DNA of 45,529 nt from DSAD01 sp036825155. GTDB taxonomy: Bacteria > Desulfobacterota > Desulfomonilia > UBA1062. This document shows, piece after piece, positions 35,122-43,667 of the stretch (its first letter is position 1; every line of letters begins with the position of its first letter). Position numbers and translations under genes: made by a program. The stretch spans positions 1 through 45,529 of the forward strand of contig DAISYU010000015.1 of NCBI GenBank assembly GCA_036825155.1. The letters run 5' to 3'. The notes beneath the pieces are model-generated. The model did not search any database, was not told the DNA's origin, and saw only the letters and a program-made list of their open reading frames with translations.

Positions 35122-36545
35122 TGCAAGATAAGGTATTAATAGTGGATGATGATCCTGGTATCAGGAGCACGATTTCCGAACTGATCGAAGAGCTCGGCTA
35201 CCTCTGTGAAACCGCATCAGACGGCCTGGATGCGGTCGAGCTGTTGGATTCAGGTCCTTATCTCTGCGTTTTTACCGATATCATGATGCCGAACATGTCC
35301 GGTCTTGAGCTGATCAAGAAGATCAAGGCACGGGATGTGTCCCTGCCCATTATCGTCATTACCGGATACGCATCCTTGGAGATCGCTATTGATGCCATGA
35401 AATACGGGGCCTCGGATTTTATCTCAAAACCGTTCAAGGTCAAGCAGATCGAGCTCATGCTCAACAAGGTGAAGCGGGAAAAAGACCTCGTAGAAGAAAA
35501 CAAGCGGTTCTCGGACACACTGCAGCTTCACCGCCTCATTGACAACCTCGTTGGCCAGATCGAGGACAAGAATGAAGAGCTCATCTCACTGCAGGCCATA
35601 TCGGAAAAGATCATAAGCATGAAGGGGATCCGGGATCTTGTCGGTGCGATCATCGATGTCTCGAAGCAGCTCCTCGATGAAGCAGACGTGAGGTTCTTCC
35701 CCATCAGCAGGAAGCACAACACGCTCATTGACCCTGACGGCGGCAAAGAGATCCTCCTGGAACCCGGTCTGCTGAAAGGCAATATCATACGGAAGAACGG
35801 ATCCGGGAAGGCATTGACGGACAAATTCGAGACCATCTTTCCGCTCATGATCGAAGGTCAGGTGTTCGGAGCCCTGGATATCCTCACATCCAGCATCCTC
35901 GGCGATGACAAGGAGAGCAAGATCCTCTATCTCCTTGATCGGTCTGCCGAGCGCATGGAGAACGTGGCGCTCTATGAGGGACTCTATGAAAACATGCTCT
36001 CGACCTTGAATTCCATGGCTAAGATTCTCGATGCCAGGGATCCGCATACATCCCAGCACTCCACACGTGTCACCTCGCTGTCGATGGCGATGGGCAAGGC
36101 CCTGGGGCTCGACGAAGATGATCTGGATGTGCTGTATATAGCCGCATCCCTGCACGATATAGGCAAGGTGGGCATCCCGGACCACATCCTTCTGAAACCG
36201 GACGGGCTTACGAATGAAGAATTCGCCGTTATCAAGAAACACCCTGACATCGGAGCGGACATTCTGAAACCCATCCCTCCCATGGCAAAGGAGACGGAGA
36301 TCATACGGCACCACCATGAACGCTACGACGGCAGGGGCTACCCCGCTGGGCTTAAAGGGAAGGAGATCCCGTACCTGTCACGGATCATCTCCCTGGCAGA
36401 CTCCTTTGACGCCATGACATCGGACAGACCCTACAGAGACGGTATGTCGATTGAAAAAGCAGTCGAAGAAATCGAGCGCTGCAAGGGTTCTCAATTCGAC
36501 CCGGAACTTGCCGAGATCTTCATACACCACGTGGCGCTATCGTAA
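35118..36545 (+). CDS. response regulator with HD-GYP (c-di-GMP phosphodiesterase) output
   Basis: A 475-residue regulator: receiver domain with phospho-acceptor D54 (VFTDIMMP) and K104, a coiled-coil linker (about 115-165), a GAF-like region (about 165-285) and an HD-GYP domain (about 300-470) with the metal-binding pair H346-D347 (LHDIGKVGIPD), the HHHERYDGRGYP motif (398-409) and DSFDAMTSDRPYR. All catalytic residues are present, so it should hydrolyse c-di-GMP. The cognate kinase is not in the window. The gene ends 3 bases from the convergent coiled-coil gene. Confidence 0.93.
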   Translation: MMQDKVLIVDDDPGIRSTISELIEELGYLCETASDGLDAVELLDSGPYLCVFTDIMMPNMSGLELIKKIKARDVSLPIIVITGYASLEIAIDAMKYGASDFISKPFKVKQIELMLNKVKREKDLVEENKRFSDTLQLHRLIDNLVGQIEDKNEELISLQAISEKIISMKGIRDLVGAIIDVSKQLLDEADVRFFPISRKHNTLIDPDGGKEILLEPGLLKGNIIRKNGSGKALTDKFETIFPLMIEGQVFGALDILTSSILGDDKESKILYLLDRSAERMENVALYEGLYENMLSTLNSMAKILDARDPHTSQHSTRVTSLSMAMGKALGLDEDDLDVLYIAASLHDIGKVGIPDHILLKPDGLTNEEFAVIKKHPDIGADILKPIPPMAKETEIIRHHHERYDGRGYPAGLKGKEIPYLSRIISLADSFDAMTSDRPYRDGMSIEKAVEEIERCKGSQFDPELAEIFIHHVALS

Positions 36546-36548
36546 ATC

Positions 36549-37046
36549 CTACTCGACCAGTGGAGGCTGACCCGGTTCCTTCGGGGTGGCCGGCTCCACC
36601 GGTGGGGCTGAAGCGTCACCCTTTCCCTGAAGAAGGTCCTGAATCCGCTCTTTGAGCTCCCGGTTTTCCTGAGCGAGGCGATCGTTCTCGGTAATGGCGG
36701 TATTAAGCTCCTGGTTTTCTTTTTCCAGTGCAGTGATCCTCCGGGAAAGGGCATCCATCTGGCCGGAGTCCTGTTCCATTCCAGCGGCCTGCTTCTGCTG
36801 CAGCATGTTCACCTCTGTTTCAAGGGTATCCACCTCTGCCAGGAGTTTTTGATTTTTATGCTCCAGCGTTGCAATATAGTTGACGGTCTCGGTGAGAAAT
36901 TTCTTGTAGTCTATCTGCTTTTCCTTGTTGGCACCCCAGATATAATATCCCAGGATCAACCCGACGACAAACAGCATCACCGCAATAACCAAAGGAATCA
37001 TGGATCTCTTCTTTTCTTCTGCCATTGCTCCTTCCCCTTTCCGCAT
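36549..37046 (-). CDS. single-pass membrane coiled-coil protein of unknown function
   Basis: A 165-residue protein with one membrane span (about 16-38, MIPLVIAVMLFVVGLILGYY) followed by a long coiled coil (about 45-140) rich in E, Q and L and a proline-rich tail (147-165). It resembles small anchored coiled-coil proteins of the inner membrane, but no family is recognised. The start could also be the ATG of MAEEKKRS (37025). The gene is convergent with the HD-GYP regulator with 3 bases between stops, leaving no space for a separate terminator. Confidence 0.7.
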   Translation of the reverse strand: MRKGEGAMAEEKKRSMIPLVIAVMLFVVGLILGYYIWGANKEKQIDYKKFLTETVNYIATLEHKNQKLLAEVDTLETEVNMLQQKQAAGMEQDSGQMDALSRRITALEKENQELNTAITENDRLAQENRELKERIQDLLQGKGDASAPPVEPATPKEPGQPPLVE

Positions 37047-37218
37047 CTGTCCTTTCTTGATCTATGGCATAACGGATGGCCAGTCAAGCTGAAGTTCTTT
37101 TCATAACAGGAGAATTCAGTATCCAGTATCCGGAAAAAAACATTTCCAAGAAATTATTTTCAGGAGACAACATCGCGCCGACTTGCGAAAAAACCGAATA
37201 TGGAATAACAAACAGATC

Positions 37219-38178
37219 ATGGACATACTGGTCATCAAACTCGGGGCCCTGGGTGATGTCATCAACACCCTGCCTCTCATCATCAATCTCAAGAGGCACC
37301 TTGGTGCCCGCATACACTGGGTTGTGGAGCCGCTGAGTTTTCCGATCGTGTCTGCCCACAGGTGTGTGGATAACGCTATTTGCTTCAACAAACAGGCCTG
37401 GAAGCAATCGCTGCCTGAGGTGCTCTCTGAGATCAGGAGCCGGCGGTATGACCTCTGTCTGGACCTCCAGCGGATCACAAAGTCGGCGCTACTGTGCATG
37501 GCGGCAAAGGCTACCAGACGCATAGGTTTTGACAGGGAACGCTGCAAGGAAATGACCTGGCTCTTTCCCTTCGAACGCATCCCCGCATCAGATCCAAAAA
37601 AACATATGGTCCTGCAATACCTCGACTTTGCGGAATATCTCGGGATCGCAGACAATGAAATCCGCTGGGACATACCCGTGAAAGGATCTGTCCCCTTCAA
37701 CCTGCCGGAAGGCTATGTTGTATTGAATATAGGTGCCACTAAAGCGGCAAACAAATGGACTCCCGGCGGGTTTGCTTCTCTTGCCGAAGAGGTACGGGAA
37801 AGATATCACATCCCCTGTGTCCTCACAGGTGCCGGGGAGGATATCAAGATGGCTGCAGAAATTACTCGAAGAGCTTCCAACAGCATCATAGACCTCGTGG
37901 GAAAAACCTCTATCGAGGACCTGATTGAAGTCCTTGCCGGATCATCAGCGGTGGTAAGCTGCGATACCGGACCCATGCACCTGGGTGTCGCCCTGGGCAA
38001 GGAGGTGATCGCCCTGTTCGGTCCGGCAAACCCGAGGAGGACAGGGCCGTACCTGGGTCATGTCATTCAAAAGGACCTTGCATGCTCTGGCTGCAACAAA
38101 CGAACGTGCAGCGACCCGGTCTGCATGCTCTCGATACGGAGTGAAGACGTGCTGGAAAAACTGGATCTTGTTCTCTGA
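37219..38178 (+). CDS. GT9 heptosyltransferase-like glycosyltransferase (first)
   Basis: A 319-residue GT-B enzyme of family GT9, which transfers L-glycero-D-manno-heptose onto LPS core. It starts MDILVIKLGALGDVINTLP, a form typical of WaaC-like proteins, and has the donor-binding motif CDTGPMHLG (248-256) and VIALFGPANPRRTGP. The frame continues upstream to a TTG at 37183, but that region is not conserved in character, so the ATG at 37219 was chosen. No ribosome binding site is evident. Exact acceptor and linkage are unknown. Convergent with the tandem-kinase gene. Confidence 0.88.
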   Translation: MDILVIKLGALGDVINTLPLIINLKRHLGARIHWVVEPLSFPIVSAHRCVDNAICFNKQAWKQSLPEVLSEIRSRRYDLCLDLQRITKSALLCMAAKATRRIGFDRERCKEMTWLFPFERIPASDPKKHMVLQYLDFAEYLGIADNEIRWDIPVKGSVPFNLPEGYVVLNIGATKAANKWTPGGFASLAEEVRERYHIPCVLTGAGEDIKMAAEITRRASNSIIDLVGKTSIEDLIEVLAGSSAVVSCDTGPMHLGVALGKEVIALFGPANPRRTGPYLGHVIQKDLACSGCNKRTCSDPVCMLSIRSEDVLEKLDLVL

Positions 38179-38218
38179 GGAGTCTCGGCCCCCCGGCGGA
38201 TACCGCTGGATGAAAACC

Positions 38219-39673
38219 TCAGCGCTTAACTGCGGGCCAGCTCTCTTTCCTGTCCCCGTCTGACGTGCAGTACAGGATCTCACTCCCGGCAGAACCTTCC
38301 CACACCTCCTTGAACAACACCCGCGGATCATCTCCGGTATGGGCGGCATACGCCTTCAGGAATGTCATGCGATCGCTGCGGCTGATATGGAGAGGAATGC
38401 TCGTGTTGATCTGGACGAGATTCTTCAAGCGCTTCGCATAGGAGATCGACCGCCTCTGCTCGATACGGTCCGTGTCGAGTACATAAAACCGTAGATCTGC
38501 CATATCGATCTTGATGTTACACGCCTTGAGGTCCGCATGATATATATTGAAGGAGTGCAGGCGGCCGATCAGCCTCCCGAAGGCGGCCGCTATGTCCCGC
38601 TTCTCCATGAGCTTTAAAGCGGGGTAGTCCTCCCAGAGGAACAGATCAAGATCCGGATGGCTGAGCATGTGTGTGACGAGCACGCTTGATCCGTTCTCGA
38701 AGACCCCAACGGCAACAGGCTCTGCAACGCCTACACAATTGAAGTAGAGCGCGAGCAGCCCCTTCCAGGACCGCAGGGCATAGGGTGAACACAAGGGTCT
38801 TGCTGGCTTATAGGTCTTTACACAGTAGTCATCCACACAGCTGAGCTGGGTCTTTTCCTGATACTTGAGGACATGGGTCATCTGCCGGACATTCTTTGCA
38901 TGTTGATCCAGGACATTATCCAGATCAAGATCGTGGCCTCTGCGCACATATGCCCGATAGCCGTCTCCTGTTTGTTCCTGTGTAAAGCTCCCCTGCCTCA
39001 ATGACCTTTTCACCCTGCGCTGAACATACCGCAGCCTGAGGGCACGAGACTTCCTCCGGATCTTCTGAGCGAGTTCTGCAGGGTCGAACCTGCTCCCAAG
39101 CCGCTCCAACGCCTCCATCAGTTTATCATCCGGGGTATCGTAGACGTTATGCACCTGGGCGAACAGGGATATGATATGTCCTTCGTTAATCTTCCTGCAG
39201 GGTTTTATTTCATAGGCATCGAGCAGAAACGGCCGTCCGTCCCTGTCAAGGATGATATTGCCCACATGCATGTCGGAGAAGAAAAAATTGTTGTCCAGAA
39301 GCTTGACGGCCAGATCGAGCATAATGGCTGTCTGTCCTGTCCGCTCGATCTCGTAGAGCGGCTGTGCAGGAGCAACGGCCCGGGTAACCAGGGCGCTTGA
39401 GGCATAGTAGCGGATATGGTCGTGCACCCCGGGCACCAGGATGCCGCTGCTGTTCAGCTGCGCCAGCATGTGCGCCTCGTGCAGTGTACGGGGCCTGAGC
39501 AGGTTCCGGAGTTTTTCCAGGGTTGTTTTCGGGTCATAGATCTTGACGAAAAATTCCGGCACGCCACCTTTGTCGAGCCGGTATACACTCCGTATGGACC
39601 GCTCGTGAATCAGGACCCACGTATGGCCTGGATACTTCGATGACACATACTCTCTGATATTCTTATGCCTCAT
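38219..39673 (-). CDS. tandem WaaP/Kdo-kinase-like protein (two kinase modules in one chain)
   Basis: A 484-residue protein with two protein-kinase-like modules of the LPS sugar kinase type. Module 1: K44 in FFVKIYD, D134 and N139 in SDMHVGNIIL, D152 in FLLDAYE. Module 2: K286 in VKTYKP, D381 and N386 in HADLKACNIKI, D400 in VLDTDRIE. Both keep the lysine, catalytic aspartate, asparagine and metal aspartate, although module 1 has serine in place of the usual histidine in the catalytic loop. WaaP, KdkA and relatives are single modules of about 230-270 residues, so this is a duplication or fusion. It probably phosphorylates core sugars on the cytoplasmic side; substrates are unknown. Divergent from nothing; it ends 40 bases from the GT9 gene. 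Confidence 0.82.
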   Translation of the reverse strand: MRHKNIREYVSSKYPGHTWVLIHERSIRSVYRLDKGGVPEFFVKIYDPKTTLEKLRNLLRPRTLHEAHMLAQLNSSGILVPGVHDHIRYYASSALVTRAVAPAQPLYEIERTGQTAIMLDLAVKLLDNNFFFSDMHVGNIILDRDGRPFLLDAYEIKPCRKINEGHIISLFAQVHNVYDTPDDKLMEALERLGSRFDPAELAQKIRRKSRALRLRYVQRRVKRSLRQGSFTQEQTGDGYRAYVRRGHDLDLDNVLDQHAKNVRQMTHVLKYQEKTQLSCVDDYCVKTYKPARPLCSPYALRSWKGLLALYFNCVGVAEPVAVGVFENGSSVLVTHMLSHPDLDLFLWEDYPALKLMEKRDIAAAFGRLIGRLHSFNIYHADLKACNIKIDMADLRFYVLDTDRIEQRRSISYAKRLKNLVQINTSIPLHISRSDRMTFLKAYAAHTGDDPRVLFKEVWEGSAGSEILYCTSDGDRKESWPAVKR

Positions 39674-39987
39674 AGTGATCTTTCACTGAAAGCATGCACT
39701 CCACATCCTTACCTATAATCGCGGCTGAAGCCGCTCCCACATATCAAAAAGGCTCTGGGCGCTAGGGAAAAGACAAAAGAATCAAGATATCTTATAAATT
39801 TCATAAAAGGTTTTTCTATGTTCTCATCCCCATGTTCCAGTATCTATCGACCTATTTCTCCCATGTCCTTTTATTGTTTGTCATCTTATTGTGTTGTCAG
39901 GCAGTTCTCGGCCCAGCGGATCACAGCCTGACCTACAATGTTTCATTCTTATCTTCTTCCAAGCGCCTAGTGCCCAGTGCCCAGTGT
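39674..39987. other. gene-free region of about 310 bases
   Basis: Lies upstream of the tandem-kinase gene (minus strand) and downstream of the second GT9 gene. It contains a REP-like palindrome (39719-39741), an A/T-rich stretch (39770-39830) and the start of a 7-nt word array. No convincing gene was seen; a plus-strand open frame here has no coding character and overlaps the GT9 gene. Confidence 0.6.
39719..39741. repeat. REP-like palindromic element
   Basis: The sequence gcggctgaagccgc (39721-39734) forms a 5-base-pair stem with loop tgaa, followed by tcccaca. This form (GC palindrome, then a TCCCACA-like tail) recalls REP elements widespread in proteobacteria. Only one copy was found in the window, so its repetitive nature is not shown here. 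Confidence 0.4.
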
Positions 39988-39999
39988 CTAGTGCCTTGT
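39965..39999. repeat. 7-nt word array: gcctagt, gcccagt, gcccagt, gtctagt, gccttgt
   Basis: Five consecutive 7-base units with the consensus gcc(t/c)agt. The right end overlaps the 3' end of the second GT9 gene: the last two units encode, on the minus strand, the final residues R and H and the TAG stop (39988-39990). Confidence 0.75.
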
Positions 40000-41156
40000 T
40001 TCAGATCCATCCATCAGCTTCCTGCAGGCATCCATCACCGCATCCACGCCGAGGTCTCTCNNNNNNNNNNNNNNNNNNNNNNNNNNNNNNNNNNNNNNNN
40101 NNNNNNNNNNNNNNNNNNNNNNNNNNNNNNNNNNNNNNNNNNNNNNNNNNNNNNNNNNNNTCCATCCATCAGCTTCCTGCAGGCATCCATCACCGCATCC
40201 ACGCCGAGGTCTCTCATACAGTCGATATCCGCACATGTCCGGTTCATGTAGCACGGAACACAGTCCCTGTTTACGCGCACTACAACGCTCTCCTTGTTCT
40301 GAGGCCCGACATAGTCAGGGTCCGTGGGACCGAACAGCGCAACCACGGGAATATCTGCTGCCGAGGCCAGGTGCATGACCCCGGAATCAATCCCGACAAA
40401 CAGGGAGGCCTGCTCGAGCAGCACATACAACTGACGCAAGCCCAGCGAGCCGGTCAGATCGAGAATCTCCACAGAGTTCTGAGATGAACGGGCTTTAACA
40501 TACTGCCGGATCAGGGTATTGCACTCCACGGTATCTGAGGCACCTACAAGCACCGGGACCAGAGCGTATTCCTCATGTAGCGAGACGATGAGCTCGGCAA
40601 ATTTCTCCTCGTCCCATGCCTTGATAAGCCTTCTTCTGGATGCACCGGCCGAGATCACCACATACTTCTCCGGAAGCACAGGAATCCCATCAGCATCGTT
40701 TACAGCCAGCAGCCCCACATAATCGTTCTTCCCGGTCTTCACCCCGAGTTTATGCAGCAGGCGGGCGTTGTTGATCCAGCAGTTGTGCCCGGCAACGGTC
40801 TCTTTGACATCCAGGCAGATATCCCATGGAAAGTGCACAAACCCGGCCTTGATCCCTGCCCGGCTGAATGCCGTGAGCAGCATGGACTCTTCAGAGCGGG
40901 CAAGGGAGATAACCAGGTCATATCCATGGCTGCGTATCTTCCGGCCAAGGACCAGTTTTGCAGCGAGGTCGTCTTCCCGGGTGAATATCTCATCGACAAA
41001 GGGGGAGTCGATGAGCAGGCCCTTCAGATAGGGCTTGACCACGGAGTGGATCAGCGCATCCGGATAAGCCTCTCTCAGTGCCTTTAAAAGCGGCAGGGAA
41101 AACACCAGATCTCCGATCTGGTTGAGATGGATAACGCATATCTTTTTAATCTCCAT
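39988..41156 (-). CDS. GT9 heptosyltransferase-like glycosyltransferase (second), with a false gap near its 3' end
   Basis: A GT9 glycosyltransferase. N-terminal MEIKKICVIHLNQIGDLVFS is the acceptor-side GT-B start; the donor side has GIDSGVMHLASAAD and VVALFGPTDPDYVGP, as in WaaF-like enzymes. A 100-N run interrupts the last codons. The 55 bases to its left (40006-40060) are identical to the 55 bases to its right (40161-40215). When these are merged the frame continues to ...CRKLMDGSETRH and TAG at 39988-39990, giving a complete protein of 337 residues. A C-terminal cluster of cysteines (CVPCYMNRTCADIDC) resembles that of the first GT9 enzyme. It starts 9 bases after the radical SAM gene stop region on the same strand. 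Confidence 0.88.
40061..40160. other. assembly gap (100 N), probably spurious
   Basis: 100 N flanked by a perfect 55-base direct repeat (40006-40060 and 40161-40215). Contig ends that share a k-mer-length overlap but were joined by a scaffolder as a gap give exactly this picture. Merging the two copies restores an intact reading frame. Confidence 0.9.
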
Positions 41157-41165
41157 GGCATCCCG

Positions 41166-42383
41166 TTACAGGAAAAAGTTGTTGTCCTGGACCATCTCGA
41201 GTTCGTCAACACTTGCATTTGAGTCTATAAAGCGTTCCATCCACCAGTTGACGTGATGGTAGAAGCACACGATAACATTACACTCTTTTTCGGCATCGAA
41301 CTCCTGTATGGATCGTGCGAGCGTAGCGTGGGTATCTTCGAATCTCTCCGGGTCCATGTAGCCGTCGTGGCCTGCTATCGTGCCTTTGGGAACCCCCCGG
41401 TAGGCCGGGCAGTGGAAGATCCCGGACGGCGCGAGAACGGTGCGGAAAAACTGCGAGTGGCATACTTTCGGCTGTTTTTTCAGCTCGTGAACCTTCCTGT
41501 CCAGCATCGCATGCAGGTTTACGCTCTCGAGGATATTTACCCCTTTGTCCGTGGCCGCCTTTGCCTGTTCCAGGTTTTCCCGGATCCTACGGATGATCCG
41601 GTCCTCCTTTTCCGGGTCAGGCTTGCTGAACAGGGATTCCTTGAGAGACCCATCCAAGCGCAGCAGACAGGGCTTAAAGGAGACATAGTCGAACCCGTAC
41701 CTTCCTGCCAGTTCCACTGCCCCGGGGATCTCATCAACATTCGCACAGAGTTCGTTGCCGTTCATCATGATCCCTTCCCAGACTATGACGTAGGAATACC
41801 CCAGGGATATCGAAGGATTGAGCTCCTTGATTTCTCTCGCATCAGCAAGAATCTTCTGTAACGTCACGTTCTTGCCCGGAACATGCGATTTTCTGAAGGT
41901 CTCCTCACTGGCGGCATCCAGGGAGAGTCTCAGCCAGTCTCCCTCTTCGAGGAGGTCTGCAACCTCCCTCACCCTGTCAAGCTTGGATCCGTTTGTCACG
42001 ATCCCCACCTGGAGGCCCCTGCCCTTGGTATAACGGACAATCTCCTCGAAATCAGGATGCACGGTGGGTTCACCTCCGCCTATGAGGATGACGGAAAGGA
42101 GTCCTCTGGCCTGCAGGGTGTCGATGCTCTGTTTGATCGTATCCAGATCAAGGGACTCGCCGGTATTGATGATGCCGGAGTCGACACAGTGCGGGCACCG
42201 GAAATTACACGCCGATGTCAGGTCCAGGTTTATGGATACCGGTCCCAGGGGCGGAAGCGCCGTAAGTGCACCCGTGCTCCTGCGCTGGCGCTCCCAGAGG
42301 ACGTAGCGCTTCAGATGTTCTATAACTGATTTCTGCCGGAGTTTCGCGCTGAAATCATGTTCTCGTTGTTTGAGTTTTTCCAT
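41166..42383 (-). CDS. radical SAM enzyme with SPASM-like C-terminus
   Basis: A 405-residue radical SAM protein. The SAM cluster motif is CNFRCPHC (C59, C63, C66) in DLTSACNFRCPHCVDS, followed by GGGEPTVHPDF and VTNGSKLD. The C-terminal third has further cysteines (KVCHSQFF, FHCPAYRG, CNVIVCFYHH), as in SPASM or twitch auxiliary-cluster domains. Relatives modify peptides, sugars or other molecules; the substrate is not known. Its place between the GT9 gene and a Gfo/Idh/MocA gene suggests a modified sugar or lipid of the envelope, which is inference. It lies 9 bases upstream of the GT9 gene and is probably co-transcribed. Confidence 0.87.
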   Translation of the reverse strand: MEKLKQREHDFSAKLRQKSVIEHLKRYVLWERQRRSTGALTALPPLGPVSINLDLTSACNFRCPHCVDSGIINTGESLDLDTIKQSIDTLQARGLLSVILIGGGEPTVHPDFEEIVRYTKGRGLQVGIVTNGSKLDRVREVADLLEEGDWLRLSLDAASEETFRKSHVPGKNVTLQKILADAREIKELNPSISLGYSYVIVWEGIMMNGNELCANVDEIPGAVELAGRYGFDYVSFKPCLLRLDGSLKESLFSKPDPEKEDRIIRRIRENLEQAKAATDKGVNILESVNLHAMLDRKVHELKKQPKVCHSQFFRTVLAPSGIFHCPAYRGVPKGTIAGHDGYMDPERFEDTHATLARSIQEFDAEKECNVIVCFYHHVNWWMERFIDSNASVDELEMVQDNNFFL

Positions 42384-42523
42384 ATTCCCCCCATGGATTA
42401 CCGGCCGTGTGCAGCGGCCGAAAACAAGGATATCACCGGTATGTGTGCCCTCATGTCCATTCCTGCGCGGCTATGCTGCCCAGGATCGAATAGCGCAAAC
42501 AAAGGTGTCTCCATACCAACCTC

Positions 42524-43447
42524 TTACCGGATTGTACATGCATCGTAAATGTCTTTGAGCATTTTCGATGTGGAAATAATATGAGCCTCCCCGATAGTCG
42601 GGGGCCGATGATCCTCTATCGCCTCCATGAAATCCCGCACTGAGAGATCGAGGGGATCGGTAAGTACGAGACTGTTCCCCTCGTGGAGGAAGCTGATCGT
42701 GTATGTGTCCATGTTTATTGCCCTGTGCACATCTTGCCCGTCAAAACCAAAAGAAAGTGTGCGGGGCTGCGTCTGTTCCGTCACCAGGGATACGCTGGCC
42801 TTGCATGTGCCGTGCACCCATTTGTAGGCAAAGGAGACCTGCATGGATTCGCGTGTACCTTCAATACGCACATCCTGCAGCATACCATCGCCCAGTGCGG
42901 TATAGAGTATGCTCAGGGCATGAGGAACAGAGTCCGGGATCATTGCCCTGCCTGTACAGATGGGAGACAGCCGCATCTGAAACGTTTTCGCACTGCCTTT
43001 GCCGAGCGTGCCGCAGAGTTCTTCGTAGGCATGCAGGCAAAAGCCCCACTGGGAATTCATGGCAATGGTTATCCTTTTGCGGCGCGCACGTGTAAAGATC
43101 CTCCTGAGCAGGCGGGCCGGGCTGGCGGTATCAGGAGAAACAAACGGTTTTTCGCAGAATACGTGAGCCCCTGCCTCGATACACTGTTCGATATAGTATT
43201 CATGAGTGGGGGTAGGTGATGCAATCACCACCGCATCGAGGTCTTCTTCATTCATCATGCGGCTGAAATCAATATAGGGATGAGCCATGATCCCGTATTT
43301 CTTGAGATTGTCCGCTGCTACCCTTGAGGATTGCTCCGTTGTCCCGAGTACGGCGTTTACCTGCGCGCCTGCAGCGTGGAAGTACTTGGCAATGAATTCT
43401 CCTATCCCGTTGCTTGTCCTTCGCGCTCCAATGATCCCAATGTTCAT
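42524..43447 (-). CDS. Gfo/Idh/MocA family oxidoreductase
   Basis: A 307-residue NAD(P)-dependent sugar oxidoreductase. N-terminal Rossmann fold with GIIGARRTSNGIG (4-16), the family motif EKP (99-101, in HVFCEKPF), and a C-terminal beta-sheet domain. Typical members oxidise sugar or UDP-sugar hydroxyl groups. In this region it may help to make an unusual core sugar. There is no clear Shine-Dalgarno sequence; a promoter candidate with perfect TTGACA directly precedes the ATG. The 140 bases to the radical SAM gene contain no gene. Confidence 0.88.
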   Translation of the reverse strand: MNIGIIGARRTSNGIGEFIAKYFHAAGAQVNAVLGTTEQSSRVAADNLKKYGIMAHPYIDFSRMMNEEDLDAVVIASPTPTHEYYIEQCIEAGAHVFCEKPFVSPDTASPARLLRRIFTRARRKRITIAMNSQWGFCLHAYEELCGTLGKGSAKTFQMRLSPICTGRAMIPDSVPHALSILYTALGDGMLQDVRIEGTRESMQVSFAYKWVHGTCKASVSLVTEQTQPRTLSFGFDGQDVHRAINMDTYTISFLHEGNSLVLTDPLDLSVRDFMEAIEDHRPPTIGEAHIISTSKMLKDIYDACTIR

Positions 43448-43453
43448 GGGGCT

Positions 43454-43481
43454 TCTGTATCATATATTGTCCGTTTGTCAA
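43454..43481 (-). promoter_or_regulatory. candidate promoter of the Gfo/Idh/MocA gene, implying a leaderless mRNA
   Basis: Minus strand: perfect -35 TTGACA (complement of 43476-43481), 16-base spacer, weak -10 TACAGA (complement of 43454-43459, 3 of 6), then 6 bases to the ATG at 43447. The start codon falls at the expected transcription start. Confidence 0.35.
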
Positions 43482-43592
43482 AACCAAAGCTGGCAGATTA
43501 CATGCCGGTTATTCTCACTTTTTTTCTCGAACAAAAGATGTCCAAGGATTTACTCAGGTCACAAGATAGTGATATAGGCTGTAATGAAACAG

Positions 43593-43658
43593 GGTATAAG
43601 GTTTAAGGTATAGGGAATAAGGTGTAAGGGTTTTAGGTTTTAAGTTTTAGGTGTTAAA
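43593..43658. repeat. 7-8 nt word array: ggtataa, ggtttaa, ggtatag, ggaataa, ggtgtaa and variants
   Basis: About nine consecutive degenerate units with the consensus ggtNtaa fill the 66 bases before the ribosome binding site (aaagagga, 43656-43663) of the GT2-kinase gene. The same word on the opposite strand occurs at 5182-5197. No protein or RNA gene is visible in it. Confidence 0.75.
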
Positions 43659-43667
43659 GAGGACGTC

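Noticed and set aside
38193..38209. Hairpin ccggcgg-ata-ccgctgg between convergent GT9 and tandem-kinase genes as terminator
   Set aside because: The stem has one G-T pair and a three-base loop and is not followed by a T run; it may be chance in GC-rich sequence.
39832..40251. Plus-strand open frames around the third gap
   Set aside because: They run through the N run and the duplicated 55 bases and are antisense to the GT9 gene; they are products of the assembly artefact.
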